Below are positions 23,296-31,656 of a stretch of 35,925 nt of DNA, in pieces. Origin of the DNA: a virus; IMG/VR virus record IMGVR_UViG_3300037264_002509, positions 1 through 35,925 of that record; one strand, written 5' to 3'. A program made the position numbers and the translations under genes. The notes below the pieces were generated by a model. It did not search any database, was not told the DNA's origin, and worked only from the letters and a program-made list of their open reading frames with translations. Each line of letters begins with the position of its first letter. Within the stretch, counting starts at the first letter, position 1.

Positions 23296-25857
23296 ATGGC
23301 CGAGATTCTGAGCCCTGGCGTATTCATCGAGGAAGTCCCTGCCCAGTTGCAGGTCATCCAGGCTGTCTCGACCTCGAACCTGGGGATCGTCGGTTTCACG
23401 CAGCGCGGACCGTCGAACACGGCCACTTTGGTGACCTCGTTCGACCAGTTCACGCGCGTGTTCGGCGACTTCACGCGAGAGTCGTTTCTTCCTCTGTCGG
23501 TCGCAGCCTTCTTCTCCAACGGAGGCCGTCGCGCGTACGTCGTGCGCGTGGTTCCTGCGGATGCGGTGGAGGCGGACGCGAAGATCCGGTCCAAGACGAC
23601 AGACCAGAAGATCGAGGAAGGGGATGGCGCGGCCGTCGCCTTCACCAAGACGGCGGCTACGTCGGAGCTGAAGGACAACGAAGGCGCGAGCCCGTTGGTC
23701 TCTTCTTCGGTTTCGATCCGCTATCGGGGCCTTGCCGCGGTCGTGCCTCTTCAGGATCTCCGCAACCGCGCGAACGGCGCGGACCTCGCGCAGGTCATCG
23801 CGCAAGCGAGCTACGAGGGTCGGGTCAATCCCGCCTCACTCGTGGGTGCGTACACCGCGGGTGTGCTGCTCGATTCGGCGCAGTTCGCGCTCGTCCCGGC
23901 CACGTTCACGCTCTCGTGGGATCCGGATGGCGGCGGCGCCCGTACGATCGTGGTACCGCTCGGCACGACGCCGTTCAAGCGGGTCACCACGGCCGCGAAC
24001 GGTCAGGGCTCGGTCATGACGCTCGATCTCATCACCGGCTTCCTGTCGATCAAGTTCGCGGGTACGGACATCCCTGTTGGCGCGTTCGTCGGGGACATCC
24101 AGGCGAGCTTCACGCCGACGGGTACGACCCGGACGGTCGTGGATGATGGCGCGGGCGCGCTCACGGGCGTGTCGCTGGCGGCTCCTGGGACGATCTCGTA
24201 CGCCGACGGTTCGTACTCGTTCACGACTCTCGGCACCATCGGCAACCTTGCCCACAACAAGGCGCCGTTCCTGGTGACCTACTCGATCAATGCGTGGAAC
24301 CTCGACCCCATCTCCAAGGGGGTCTGGGCGAACGAGATGAAGGTCGAGATCACGGGCGACCAGGACTTCCTCGACACGCCGAACGCGACCTTCTCGCGGT
24401 TCAACCTGAACGTCCTTCTCAGGAACTCCTCCTCGGGGCTGTTCGAGACCCTGGAGACCTACGAGGAGCTGGACTTCGCGACGGCCACCTCAGCGGACTT
24501 TTTCGCCGACGTGATCAACGAGCTGTCCGATCTCATCCGGGTCCAGGAACCGGGTGGTGACGAAGCACCTGGCGAGCTGCAAGGCATCGCGCGCACGCAG
24601 ATCTTCGCAGGCGGCAACGAGCTGGCCGCCAACCAGACCATCGCGGCCACGCTTCTGAACGGCCCGATCGCCCCGCGTTCCGTGAGCATCACCTACTACC
24701 GTGCGTCCGACAACACGCTTCGGACCATCACGGACAACGGCAGCGGTGTGCTCGTCGGACATGTGGACGGCACGTTCACGAACACGATCAACTACACGAC
24801 CGGAGCGGTGTCGTTCAAGACCCTGGAGACCATCCGGGGGGCCACGCTCGTGACGGCCTCCTACCGCTCGGCGGCTTCGGAGACCACGCACTCCGAGCAG
24901 TTCGGCGACACGACCAAGGGCTACACCGCGGGTACCGACGGTACCTTCGACTCGACGAACTTCGGGCGCAGCCAGTTCACGGCGCCCGGCACGCTCCAGA
25001 CGAACTACCAGGGCGTCTATGCTCTGGATCGCGTCGAGGAGATCATGCAGGTCGCCATCCCCGACTTCGCGGGGGACGAGATCATCACTGGCGATCTGCT
25101 CGACTACGCGGACTCGCGGGCGGGGCTTCCCTCAGGCGGGGACCGCTTCATCCTCCTGGCGGTTCCGCGGGGGTCGAGTGCGCAGGAGGCGGTGGACTGG
25201 TTCCGCTTCACGCTGGGGCGGTTCTCCAAGTTCGCGGCGCTCTACTGGCCGTGGGTCAAGGTGGCCGACCCTCTCGCGAACAACCGGCCGCTCACGATGC
25301 CGCCCCTCGGCCACATCGCGGGCATCTACGCGCGCACGGACGCGACCAAGAACGTCGGGAAGTCTCCCGGTGGCACGGTGGACGGCGCGCTCCGGTTCCT
25401 GACGGGGTTGGAACTCGACTCCACCCAGGGCGAGCGTGACGTGGTCTACCCGAACAAGATCAACCCGCTCATCTCGGGGCCGCAGACGGGCCTCGCGGTC
25501 TGGGGTGTCCGTACCATCGCGTCGGAGAGCGAGTGGCGCTACATCAACGCCCGGCGCCTCTTCATGTTCCTGGAGCGGTCCATCTACAACGCGACCGCGT
25601 GGATCGTGTTCGAGAACAATGGCCCGGCCCTGTGGGGCCGCATCAAGGCCCAGCTTAGCGGCTTCCTGACCGCTCTGCACGGCGAGGGCTACTTTGCCGG
25701 AACCACGCCTGCCGAGTCCTTCTTCGTCGTCGTGGATGACTCGAACAACTCTCCGGAGAGCATCGAGCTGGGGCAGGTCATCATCGACGTAGGCATCGCG
25801 CCGAACAAGCCTGCGGAGTTCGTGCGCTTCCGTTTCCAGCAGATCAGCCTGACCTAG
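23296..25857 (+). CDS. Tail sheath protein
   Basis: An 853-residue contractile sheath protein. The N-terminus EILSPGVFIEEVPA and SNLGIVGFTQRGPSNTATLVTSFDQF, and the C-terminus with WGVRTIASESEWRYINARRLFMFLERSIYNATAWIVFE and YFAGTTPAESFFVVVD, are characteristic. GGAGGG precedes the ATG. It polymerises around the tail tube and contracts on infection. It is longer than T4 gp18 (659) because of inserted beta modules at residues about 205-270, 275-332 and 467-526; the last two share a DxGxGxLxG ... I-x-Y-x-x-G-x-x-SF pattern with the capsid protein. Confidence 0.95.
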   Translation: MAEILSPGVFIEEVPAQLQVIQAVSTSNLGIVGFTQRGPSNTATLVTSFDQFTRVFGDFTRESFLPLSVAAFFSNGGRRAYVVRVVPADAVEADAKIRSKTTDQKIEEGDGAAVAFTKTAATSELKDNEGASPLVSSSVSIRYRGLAAVVPLQDLRNRANGADLAQVIAQASYEGRVNPASLVGAYTAGVLLDSAQFALVPATFTLSWDPDGGGARTIVVPLGTTPFKRVTTAANGQGSVMTLDLITGFLSIKFAGTDIPVGAFVGDIQASFTPTGTTRTVVDDGAGALTGVSLAAPGTISYADGSYSFTTLGTIGNLAHNKAPFLVTYSINAWNLDPISKGVWANEMKVEITGDQDFLDTPNATFSRFNLNVLLRNSSSGLFETLETYEELDFATATSADFFADVINELSDLIRVQEPGGDEAPGELQGIARTQIFAGGNELAANQTIAATLLNGPIAPRSVSITYYRASDNTLRTITDNGSGVLVGHVDGTFTNTINYTTGAVSFKTLETIRGATLVTASYRSAASETTHSEQFGDTTKGYTAGTDGTFDSTNFGRSQFTAPGTLQTNYQGVYALDRVEEIMQVAIPDFAGDEIITGDLLDYADSRAGLPSGGDRFILLAVPRGSSAQEAVDWFRFTLGRFSKFAALYWPWVKVADPLANNRPLTMPPLGHIAGIYARTDATKNVGKSPGGTVDGALRFLTGLELDSTQGERDVVYPNKINPLISGPQTGLAVWGVRTIASESEWRYINARRLFMFLERSIYNATAWIVFENNGPALWGRIKAQLSGFLTALHGEGYFAGTTPAESFFVVVDDSNNSPESIELGQVIIDVGIAPNKPAEFVRFRFQQISLT

Positions 25858-25912
25858 TGGAAGGTTGGAGCGTAACGAGGTAGGATCGTCGTAGAGGCAA
25901 AGGAGCGCCACC

Positions 25913-26266
25913 ATGAAGGTCACGTTCACGAACATCACAGCGGCAGAGAACCTCTTTCTCTCGCAGCTCTACCGCAATCTCGCTCCAGGCGAGGCGGTCC
26001 AGACGCGGAGGACGATGGCGGATCTCGAAGGAGATCAGCCGCTCAAGCAGCTTGTGACGGCTGGCAAGATCTCGCTCGCCTTCCTGGAGGAGACGGGTGA
26101 CGACGTGGCGCTGGGCTTCATGAGCGCGCTCAAGTCATACACCAACGCCACGCGCCCGGCCGCCACGGCTGTTCCGACCTTCTCGGCGATCTGGAACACT
26201 GATGACAACGCGCCCAACTGGAGCGATGGTGCTGCCTGGCGCGATTCGGCTGGAGTGGTCACCTAG
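25913..26266 (+). CDS. Small beta-domain tail-cluster protein, 117 aa
   Basis: AAAGGAG lies before the ATG. The first 65 residues (KVTFTNITAAENLFLSQLY, then a helix and AGKISLAFLEETGDDV) are similar in layout to the next gene. The second half is Ala/Thr/Asn-rich. A TAGGAT (25881-25886) with a poor -35 upstream is a possible weak promoter. It lies between sheath and tube genes; function unknown. Confidence 0.65.
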   Translation: MKVTFTNITAAENLFLSQLYRNLAPGEAVQTRRTMADLEGDQPLKQLVTAGKISLAFLEETGDDVALGFMSALKSYTNATRPAATAVPTFSAIWNTDDNAPNWSDGAAWRDSAGVVT

Positions 26267-26272
26267 ACGACG

Positions 26273-26533
26273 ATGGCGCAACTGACGATCCACAACTTGA
26301 CGGATCAGCCTGTGTACCTGGGCGACCTTTACACGAGCGTCCCGGTTCACGAGCCGCTGGTCGTCAACCGCCCGTCTCCTGGTATCAAGCATCTTGGTTC
26401 CCTCAAGCGGGCGTTGGATGCGGAGCAGGTGGCGTTGGGGATCAGCTACGGCGTCGGAGAGATCGCACCCGCCGACCCCTTTAGTGGGGCCGAAGAGAGC
26501 CTCGCGGCACGAAAGACCTGGGAGGTACGATAG
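26273..26533 (+). CDS. Small beta-domain tail-cluster protein, 86 aa
   Basis: The ATG follows the previous stop by six bases. The protein starts AQLTIHNLTDQPVYLGDLYTSVP and resembles the previous gene product in arrangement (strand, LxxLY segment, short helix, a final QVALGISYGV strand), so the two may be distant duplicates. Its stop is immediately followed by the tail tube start. Function unknown; possibly a tail completion or tube-sheath linker. Confidence 0.65.
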   Translation: MAQLTIHNLTDQPVYLGDLYTSVPVHEPLVVNRPSPGIKHLGSLKRALDAEQVALGISYGVGEIAPADPFSGAEESLAARKTWEVR

Positions 26534-27088
26534 ATGGCCCGCGCACAAAGAACCGACTTCATTCACTCGATGCGCTTCCACGTCGATGCCATTGGCGTCG
26601 GTGGAGTCGCTCGTCTGGTCGTTCCTGGCAGCCCACAGGCGGGCTTTTCGGCGGTGACGACGCCTGAGGCCACGGTCGAGGCGGTGGAGTACAAGGAAGG
26701 CAACACCGTCTACACCAAGAAGTACCCCGGCAACCCGACGATGTCGGACATCACGCTCTCGCGCGGTGTCACGCGCGGGGACAGCTCCTTCTGGGAGTGG
26801 TTGCGGGTGGTCCTGGAAGGTTCGGGCGAGTACCGAGCCGACCTCGACATCAAGCACTTCCACCGCGACGCGGCGCTCGTGCGCACGCAACCGGCCTCGG
26901 GAGATCAGCCCAACCTCACGAACATCGGTACCGACACGCCGGGACGCATCTACCACGTGCGCGAAGCGTTCCCCATCCGGCACAAGGTGGCGGCCGACAT
27001 GGACGCGACCGCGTCCGAGATCTCCATCATGGAGATGGACCTCGCCTACGAGCACTTCGAGGTCGAGGAGCGGCCCGTTCCGGCGTAA
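26534..27088 (+). CDS. Tail tube protein (gp19-like)
   Basis: A 184-residue protein with the contractile-tail tube pattern: FHVDAIGVGGVARLVV, GFSAVTTPEATVEAVEYKEG, the strand with KKYPGNPTMSDITLSRGVT, SSFWEWLRVV, and a C-terminal FPIRHKVAADMDATASEISIMEMDLAYEHFE. Tube proteins stack as hexameric rings inside the sheath and guide DNA. It starts directly after the preceding stop (TAGATG). A terminator follows at 27115. Confidence 0.88.
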   Translation: MARAQRTDFIHSMRFHVDAIGVGGVARLVVPGSPQAGFSAVTTPEATVEAVEYKEGNTVYTKKYPGNPTMSDITLSRGVTRGDSSFWEWLRVVLEGSGEYRADLDIKHFHRDAALVRTQPASGDQPNLTNIGTDTPGRIYHVREAFPIRHKVAADMDATASEISIMEMDLAYEHFEVEERPVPA

Positions 27089-27114
27089 CGGTAACATCCG
27101 AACTCAAGCAAGTA

Positions 27115-27154
27115 CGGGGTAGCATCTGGATCGGGTGCTACCCCGTTCGCTTTT
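27115..27154 (+). terminator. Intrinsic terminator after the tail tube gene
   Basis: A perfect ten-pair stem CGGGGTAGCA (27115-27124) with TGCTACCCCG (27136-27145), an 11-base loop, and a downstream TTCGCTTTT. The T-run starts only six bases after the stem, so it is slightly atypical. Confidence 0.75.
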
Positions 27155-27177
27155 CGGGGTACCCCTTATCCCGAAAA
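27151..27177 (+). other. Second hairpin and rest of the tube-to-tube intergenic region
   Basis: TTTTCGGG (27151-27158) and CCCGAAAA (27170-27177) form a perfect eight-pair stem directly after the first terminator, and share its T-run. The alternative GGGGTACCCC palindrome (27156-27165) competes with it. On the opposite strand the stem would also end in a T-run, so the pair could stop transcription both ways. The remaining bases to 27327 contain no convincing gene; a GTGACA at 27235 with TGCTAT at 27260 is a poor promoter match. Confidence 0.5.
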
Positions 27178-27327
27178 CCCGACAGTCTTGTAGGGGTGCG
27201 CGTGCTGTGTTCTGCTTCGGGTTCGGTGCGACTCGTGACAGATCACAGATCGCAAGAAGTGCTATCACAGGCGGTGCTGCGGAGGCGATTCATGTCAGGC
27301 CCTACTTTTAGGCTGGAAGGGTAGATC

Positions 27328-28029
27328 GTGGCGCGTCCTGTTCTCCAAGACTACCTCCAGGCGTACCCGTTCTGGCTCATGGACGTAGCGCCTGTTGAAG
27401 CCTTCGCGCTTCCGATTTTCACGCCGCTCTCCGGCTTCGCCTCTATCGTGGCCCCCGAGATCACAGTAGAGACGCAGGAGATCAAAGAAGGGAACTGGCA
27501 CTTCAAGCGTACGGCGATCAAGAGCGCCGACGTTTCTCCGATCACGCTCACGAGGGGCGTGACCTTCGCGAACTCCGACTTCTGGCGTTGGATCGTTGCA
27601 GGCATTGTGGGAAGTACGGAGTGGCAGCTCAAGCTACCGTACGTGCCTCCGTCTCGCATAGGCGGTCCTTCACCGAGACGGCAGCTTGTGCTCATCCACT
27701 ACTTCTCGCGCAGCCCCTTCGGTACGATCGGGCAAGCGGCGGCTTTCGTCTTCAATAGCTTGGTGGAGGCGGCGGTCGGCGGAAATACTTTCTCAGCGGT
27801 CGGCACCGTCGCTGGACAGACGGCGGGTGCTGCGTTGGCTGGAGGTTTGGTGGGAGGGGGGCCGATAGATGTTGTTGCCCGTATACCCGCACGAGCGTAC
27901 GTGCTTCATGGCTGCCTACCGACGCGCTACAAGGTAGGCAGCGACTTCGACGCGAGATCCGGTGAGGTTTCGATCGCCGAACTGGATATCAAACCCGAGC
28001 TTGTCGAAGAGATCAGCCTGACATCCTGA
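27328..28029 (+). CDS. Second gp19-type tail tube paralogue with glycine-rich insertion
   Basis: GTG start with GGAAGGG six bases before it. The 233-residue product shares the tube pattern with the previous gene (EITVETQEIKEGNWHFKR, then ITLTRGVTFANSDFWRWI, and a C-terminal TRYKVGSDFDARSGEVSIAELDI). A stretch of about 50 residues (130-180) rich in Gly, Ala and hydrophobic residues is inserted before the last strands. In T4, gp54 and gp19 are related proteins where one starts tube growth at the baseplate; this protein may be such an initiator or a minor tube protein. Separate expression from the main tube is likely because a terminator lies between them. Confidence 0.75.
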   Translation: MARPVLQDYLQAYPFWLMDVAPVEAFALPIFTPLSGFASIVAPEITVETQEIKEGNWHFKRTAIKSADVSPITLTRGVTFANSDFWRWIVAGIVGSTEWQLKLPYVPPSRIGGPSPRRQLVLIHYFSRSPFGTIGQAAAFVFNSLVEAAVGGNTFSAVGTVAGQTAGAALAGGLVGGGPIDVVARIPARAYVLHGCLPTRYKVGSDFDARSGEVSIAELDIKPELVEEISLTS

Positions 28030-28049
28030 ATCCTGAAGGGGGTCGAACG

Positions 28050-31000
28050 ATGGATATGTCGCTCGTTAATAGCAGCGCGTTGCCCGTAGTGTCCCGCAAG
28101 AAGGGGCTCACACCACTGGGCGACTTGATCTTTCTCGACCGCTACGCTCGCAAAGATCAGGATCGTTCGCATCTTCAACCAGGCCAGCGTTTGGTGGTCT
28201 GTGTGGATACGCAGACCAGGCAGCGCGAGCTGGCAACGGTCGAGGCCACGACGAGCGATGGTGTGCTGGTTCGTCTGGAGACCGACGGCAGAATCATAAC
28301 GGTCCCGTTGGACCAGACCGACCAGCCGATCGAGACCATCGAGCAGGCGCTCGATCGAATGGCGAAGGCGGTAGCACAGGCCGAGAAGCCGGAGCTACGC
28401 GAGAAGTGGACGCGGGAGTTTCGGGATCTCCTCGACGGCTTTGGTTTCGTTCCAGCAGGTCGTATCTGGGCAGGCGCAGGTGTAGAGGAGAGGCTGACTC
28501 CCTACAACTGCTTCCGGGCAGGCACGCCGGTTCAGACCCGAGAGGGTGTGTTCAACATCGAGAATCTGGTCGGTCGTACGGTCGCGGTTCTCTCGCAGGA
28601 CGGCATCTACCGTCCGGCCGAGTTTGCTTGCTACGGCAAGCAAGAGCTTCTGGCTATCGAGCTGGCGAACGGAGACGTTCTTTACGCCACGCCCGAGCAC
28701 GAGTGGCTCGGCTCGAAGAAGGGTGCTCGGCTCAAGGTCGTCAAGACGACTGAGTTGGAAGGGATGTCGATCCCATTCAATCCGGCGACCGAGTGTCGGG
28801 TCGATGGACCGGAGTGGTTGGACGGCGTGCGGCACGGCTTGGTTTTCGGGGATGGGACGAAGACCTCCACCTTCAAGGGTCGAGTAGATCTCTTTGGTGC
28901 CTGCATTCCGCTTGCGTCTCTGTTCGAGGGCGCCTTCGAGATCAAGAAGCGCAGTGACACGCATGTTGCTGTGACGGGGGTTCCCGCGGTTTGGAAGCAA
29001 CTACCGGACAGCTCCGAATCGGGAACCTACTGGCGCGGGTTCTTCGCGGGGCTCATTGCAGCCGATGGGTACGTGGACGAGAACGGTTCCGTCTACCTTA
29101 CGCAGGCTGATGAGGGCGTTCTTCGCGAGTTGGGGAGGAATGCTCCTCGGGCGGGGTTCGTGACCACGCTACCCCGCGTGATTCGAGACAAGAGCAACTT
29201 CGGAGACCAGTACGGGCCGTGCTACACGATCCACCTCAACCGCATCTTCGTTTCCGAGAAGGACATTCTGCGGGAAGACCACAAGGAGAACTTCCGCGCG
29301 GCCGGGGCGCCGGAGCGTGGGCGTACGGTGCAGGTCCAGAAGGTTCGCGCGACTGGCCTGGTCGAGGATGTCTACTGTTGCGTCGAGTCGGAAACCCACA
29401 CGATGACAGTGGGCAACGGGTACCTGACCAAGCAGTGTTACGTCTTGCCGACACCGCGGGATTCGCGTGGCGGCATCATCCAGACGCTCGATCGCATGAC
29501 CGAGATCATGAGTCGCGGAGGAGGCGTGGGGATTCCGCTCATGTCGCTGCGCCCGCGCTACGGGCTCGTGCGTGGCGTGAACGGGCGCTCTTCGGGCTCC
29601 GTGGCGTGGGGTGAGATCTACTCGTTCGGGACGGGTCTCATCGAGCAGGGCGGCTCGCGTCGCGGCGCCTTGATGCTCATCCAGTACGTCTGGCATCCGG
29701 ACATCCTCGAATTCATCACGGCCAAGAAAGACAACTCGCGCATCAAGAACGCGAACGTCTCGGTCGGTATCACAGATGCGTTCATGCGGGCCGTCCAGGA
29801 GGACGCGAGCTGGGATCTCGTCTTCCCGGATACGACCTACCCGGCCTACAACGACGAGTGGGACGGCGACCTGGAACTGTGGAAACAGAAGGGTTACCCG
29901 ATCAAGACCTACAAGACCGTGCAGGCGCGCGAGTTGTGGGATCTCATCGTCGAGAGCGCGTGGGCGAGCGCGGAGCCGGGTCTCTTCTTCGTCGATCGCT
30001 ACAACCAGATGTCCAACTCGAACTACTACAGCGAGGGTCGGATCTGGTGTACGAATCCTTGCGGCGAACAAGGAATTCCGGGCTGGGCGGTCTGCAACCT
30101 CGGGCACATCAACCTGCCTCAGTACCTCGTCGGCGAGGGCATGTTCGAGCCTGCGAAGGTGGACTGGGATCGCCTCAAGAAGGCGGTCCGCACGGCGGTT
30201 CGCTTCATGGACGACGTGGTGGATATCGCCTTCTCGCCGTTCCCGGAGAACGACAAGCAGCAAAAAGGCGAACGCCGCGTCGGTCTCGGGACGATGGGCT
30301 TGGGCGAGTTGCTTACGCGCTGCCACATCCGCTACGGGCGCAACCAGAAGTGCCTCGCCTTTCTCGACCAGCTCTACAGCACCATCTGCCGCGAAGCGTA
30401 TCTGGCGTCGGCGGATATCGCGACCGAGAAGGGTTCGTTTCCGTTCTTTGACGCAGAGAAGCTGCTCGCGTCCAGCGGTTTCGCGCGCAATCTACCCGAC
30501 GACGTGAAGCAGGTGATTCGGGTCAAGGGTCTGCGCGGGGTGACCAACTTGACTCAGGCCCCGACCGGCACCGTTGGGACGATGGTGGGAACCTCGACCG
30601 GCATCGAGGGCTTCTACACCTGGGAGTGGGAGCGGAAGGGTCGGCTCGGTTCACACCGGGAGCGCGCGTCGGTTTATGCCGAGTACCTACAGGCGCATCC
30701 CGACATCGCAGCCAAGCGCGTCGAGCTTCCGCCCGAAGAGCAATTCTCTTCGTCGAAGTACCTGCCGGAGTGGTTCGTCACCAGCATGGACATGACGCCG
30801 GAGGATCACGCACACACGCAGGCCGCCATTCAGCGTTGGGTGGACAGCTCGATCTCGAAGACCAGCAACCTTCCGACTGACTACACCCCGGCCCAGGTCG
30901 GGGACTACTACCGCCTACTCTTCGAGCTGGGTTGCAAGGGCGGTACGGTCTACCGCGACAAGAGTCGAGAGGAGCAGGTGCTCAGCGTCCCGGATGCGCC

Positions 31001-31601
31001 CCCGCCTGAGGTTCGGGAGGTGCGTTCGGTTCCGACCGATGTGTACGACTTGATCGGTGTGTCGGTCCAGACCCCGGCTGGGAAGCTCAGTGCCAAGCTG
31101 GGGCTCCACCCGGACGATGGAGAAGCCTTCGAGGCGTGGTTGGACGTGAGTCGCGCCGGTACAGCGATGAACGCGGATCGCGAGGCGCTGGCGCGCATGG
31201 TTTCTCTTGTATTGCGGATGGACTCCCCGCTGCCGCCTCTGCGCCGCCTTCAGCTCGTGATCGACCAGCTCGACGGCATCGGGGGAGGGGACTCAGCGGG
31301 CTTCGGACCGCACCGGGTCCTCTCGGTTCCGGACGGCATCGCCAAGGCATTCAAGATGCTCCTGGTTCGTCTCCAGGCACGTCGGGAGGCCGCCATCGAG
31401 GTTCAGGAGGCTCCGGCGGTTCAGGCGCCTCCCAAGGGCTCCAACGGCCACTCTGCGAAGCCTGGGAGCAACGGGTCCAACGGGCACGGGAACGGCCACC
31501 GGCCTCTTCAGTTGGATCTATGCCCGCAGTGCCACCAGGTGGGTCTCTATCGGGTCGAGGGCTGCGCCAAGTGCCAGATTTGCGACTTCTCGCGCTGTTG
31601 A
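28050..31601 (+). CDS. nrdJ: Class II (adenosylcobalamin-dependent) ribonucleotide reductase with intein
   Basis: The 1183-residue precursor would give an 874-residue enzyme after removal of the intein (residues 154-462). It makes deoxynucleotides for phage DNA synthesis. The N-terminal 150 residues are less familiar. Catalytic elements include the first redox cysteine C463 (at NCY after splicing), GGGVGIPLMSLRPR, QGGSRRGALM, NPCGEQ with the thiyl cysteine C671 and E673, the partner cysteine in GWAVCNLG (C682), and NLTQAPTGTVG for the phosphate. The C-terminus has a Ser/Asn/Gly/His linker and a cysteine tail C1158, C1161, C1172, C1175, C1178, C1183, as in NrdJ, used for re-reduction. No separate radical-generating subunit is seen, consistent with class II. 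The gene sits inside the tail gene cluster, which is unusual. Confidence 0.92.
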   Translation: MDMSLVNSSALPVVSRKKGLTPLGDLIFLDRYARKDQDRSHLQPGQRLVVCVDTQTRQRELATVEATTSDGVLVRLETDGRIITVPLDQTDQPIETIEQALDRMAKAVAQAEKPELREKWTREFRDLLDGFGFVPAGRIWAGAGVEERLTPYNCFRAGTPVQTREGVFNIENLVGRTVAVLSQDGIYRPAEFACYGKQELLAIELANGDVLYATPEHEWLGSKKGARLKVVKTTELEGMSIPFNPATECRVDGPEWLDGVRHGLVFGDGTKTSTFKGRVDLFGACIPLASLFEGAFEIKKRSDTHVAVTGVPAVWKQLPDSSESGTYWRGFFAGLIAADGYVDENGSVYLTQADEGVLRELGRNAPRAGFVTTLPRVIRDKSNFGDQYGPCYTIHLNRIFVSEKDILREDHKENFRAAGAPERGRTVQVQKVRATGLVEDVYCCVESETHTMTVGNGYLTKQCYVLPTPRDSRGGIIQTLDRMTEIMSRGGGVGIPLMSLRPRYGLVRGVNGRSSGSVAWGEIYSFGTGLIEQGGSRRGALMLIQYVWHPDILEFITAKKDNSRIKNANVSVGITDAFMRAVQEDASWDLVFPDTTYPAYNDEWDGDLELWKQKGYPIKTYKTVQARELWDLIVESAWASAEPGLFFVDRYNQMSNSNYYSEGRIWCTNPCGEQGIPGWAVCNLGHINLPQYLVGEGMFEPAKVDWDRLKKAVRTAVRFMDDVVDIAFSPFPENDKQQKGERRVGLGTMGLGELLTRCHIRYGRNQKCLAFLDQLYSTICREAYLASADIATEKGSFPFFDAEKLLASSGFARNLPDDVKQVIRVKGLRGVTNLTQAPTGTVGTMVGTSTGIEGFYTWEWERKGRLGSHRERASVYAEYLQAHPDIAAKRVELPPEEQFSSSKYLPEWFVTSMDMTPEDHAHTQAAIQRWVDSSISKTSNLPTDYTPAQVGDYYRLLFELGCKGGTVYRDKSREEQVLSVPDAPPPEVREVRSVPTDVYDLIGVSVQTPAGKLSAKLGLHPDDGEAFEAWLDVSRAGTAMNADREALARMVSLVLRMDSPLPPLRRLQLVIDQLDGIGGGDSAGFGPHRVLSVPDGIAKAFKMLLVRLQARREAAIEVQEAPAVQAPPKGSNGHSAKPGSNGSNGHGNGHRPLQLDLCPQCHQVGLYRVEGCAKCQICDFSRC
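28509..29435 (+). mobile_element. Intein with LAGLIDADG endonuclease motifs, inside nrdJ
   Basis: A 309-residue in-frame intervening sequence. It begins with Cys (CFRAGTPVQTREG, block A), has a TPEHEW block B-like segment, two LAGLIDADG-type motifs (HGLVFGDGT and FAGLIAADG, both keeping the metal-binding Asp), and ends with DVYCCVESETHTMTVGNGYLTKQ before extein Cys463. The insertion is exactly before the conserved redox-active cysteine of the reductase, which also serves as the +1 nucleophile. The last two residues are Lys-Gln, not the usual His-Asn; a final Gln is known in a few inteins, but the Lys is unusual. Splicing may therefore be slow or need conditions. The endonuclease probably allows homing into uninterrupted nrdJ alleles. 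Confidence 0.88.
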
Positions 31602-31619
31602 TCCCGTCCGATCCCTTTC

Positions 31620-31649
31620 TTGCTTTATACCCCAATAGTGCAGTAGGCT
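31620..31649 (+). promoter_or_regulatory. Promoter giving a leaderless transcript
   Basis: TTGCTT (31620-31625), 18-base spacer, TAGGCT (31644-31649), with the ATG of the next gene beginning after seven bases. No ribosome binding site exists before that ATG. Confidence 0.55.
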
Positions 31650-31656
31650 CTGGATC

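Noticed and set aside
28650-29435. Free-standing homing endonuclease gene within nrdJ
   Set aside because: The LAGLIDADG motifs are in frame within an intein with splicing blocks at both ends; there is no internal promoter or separate start.
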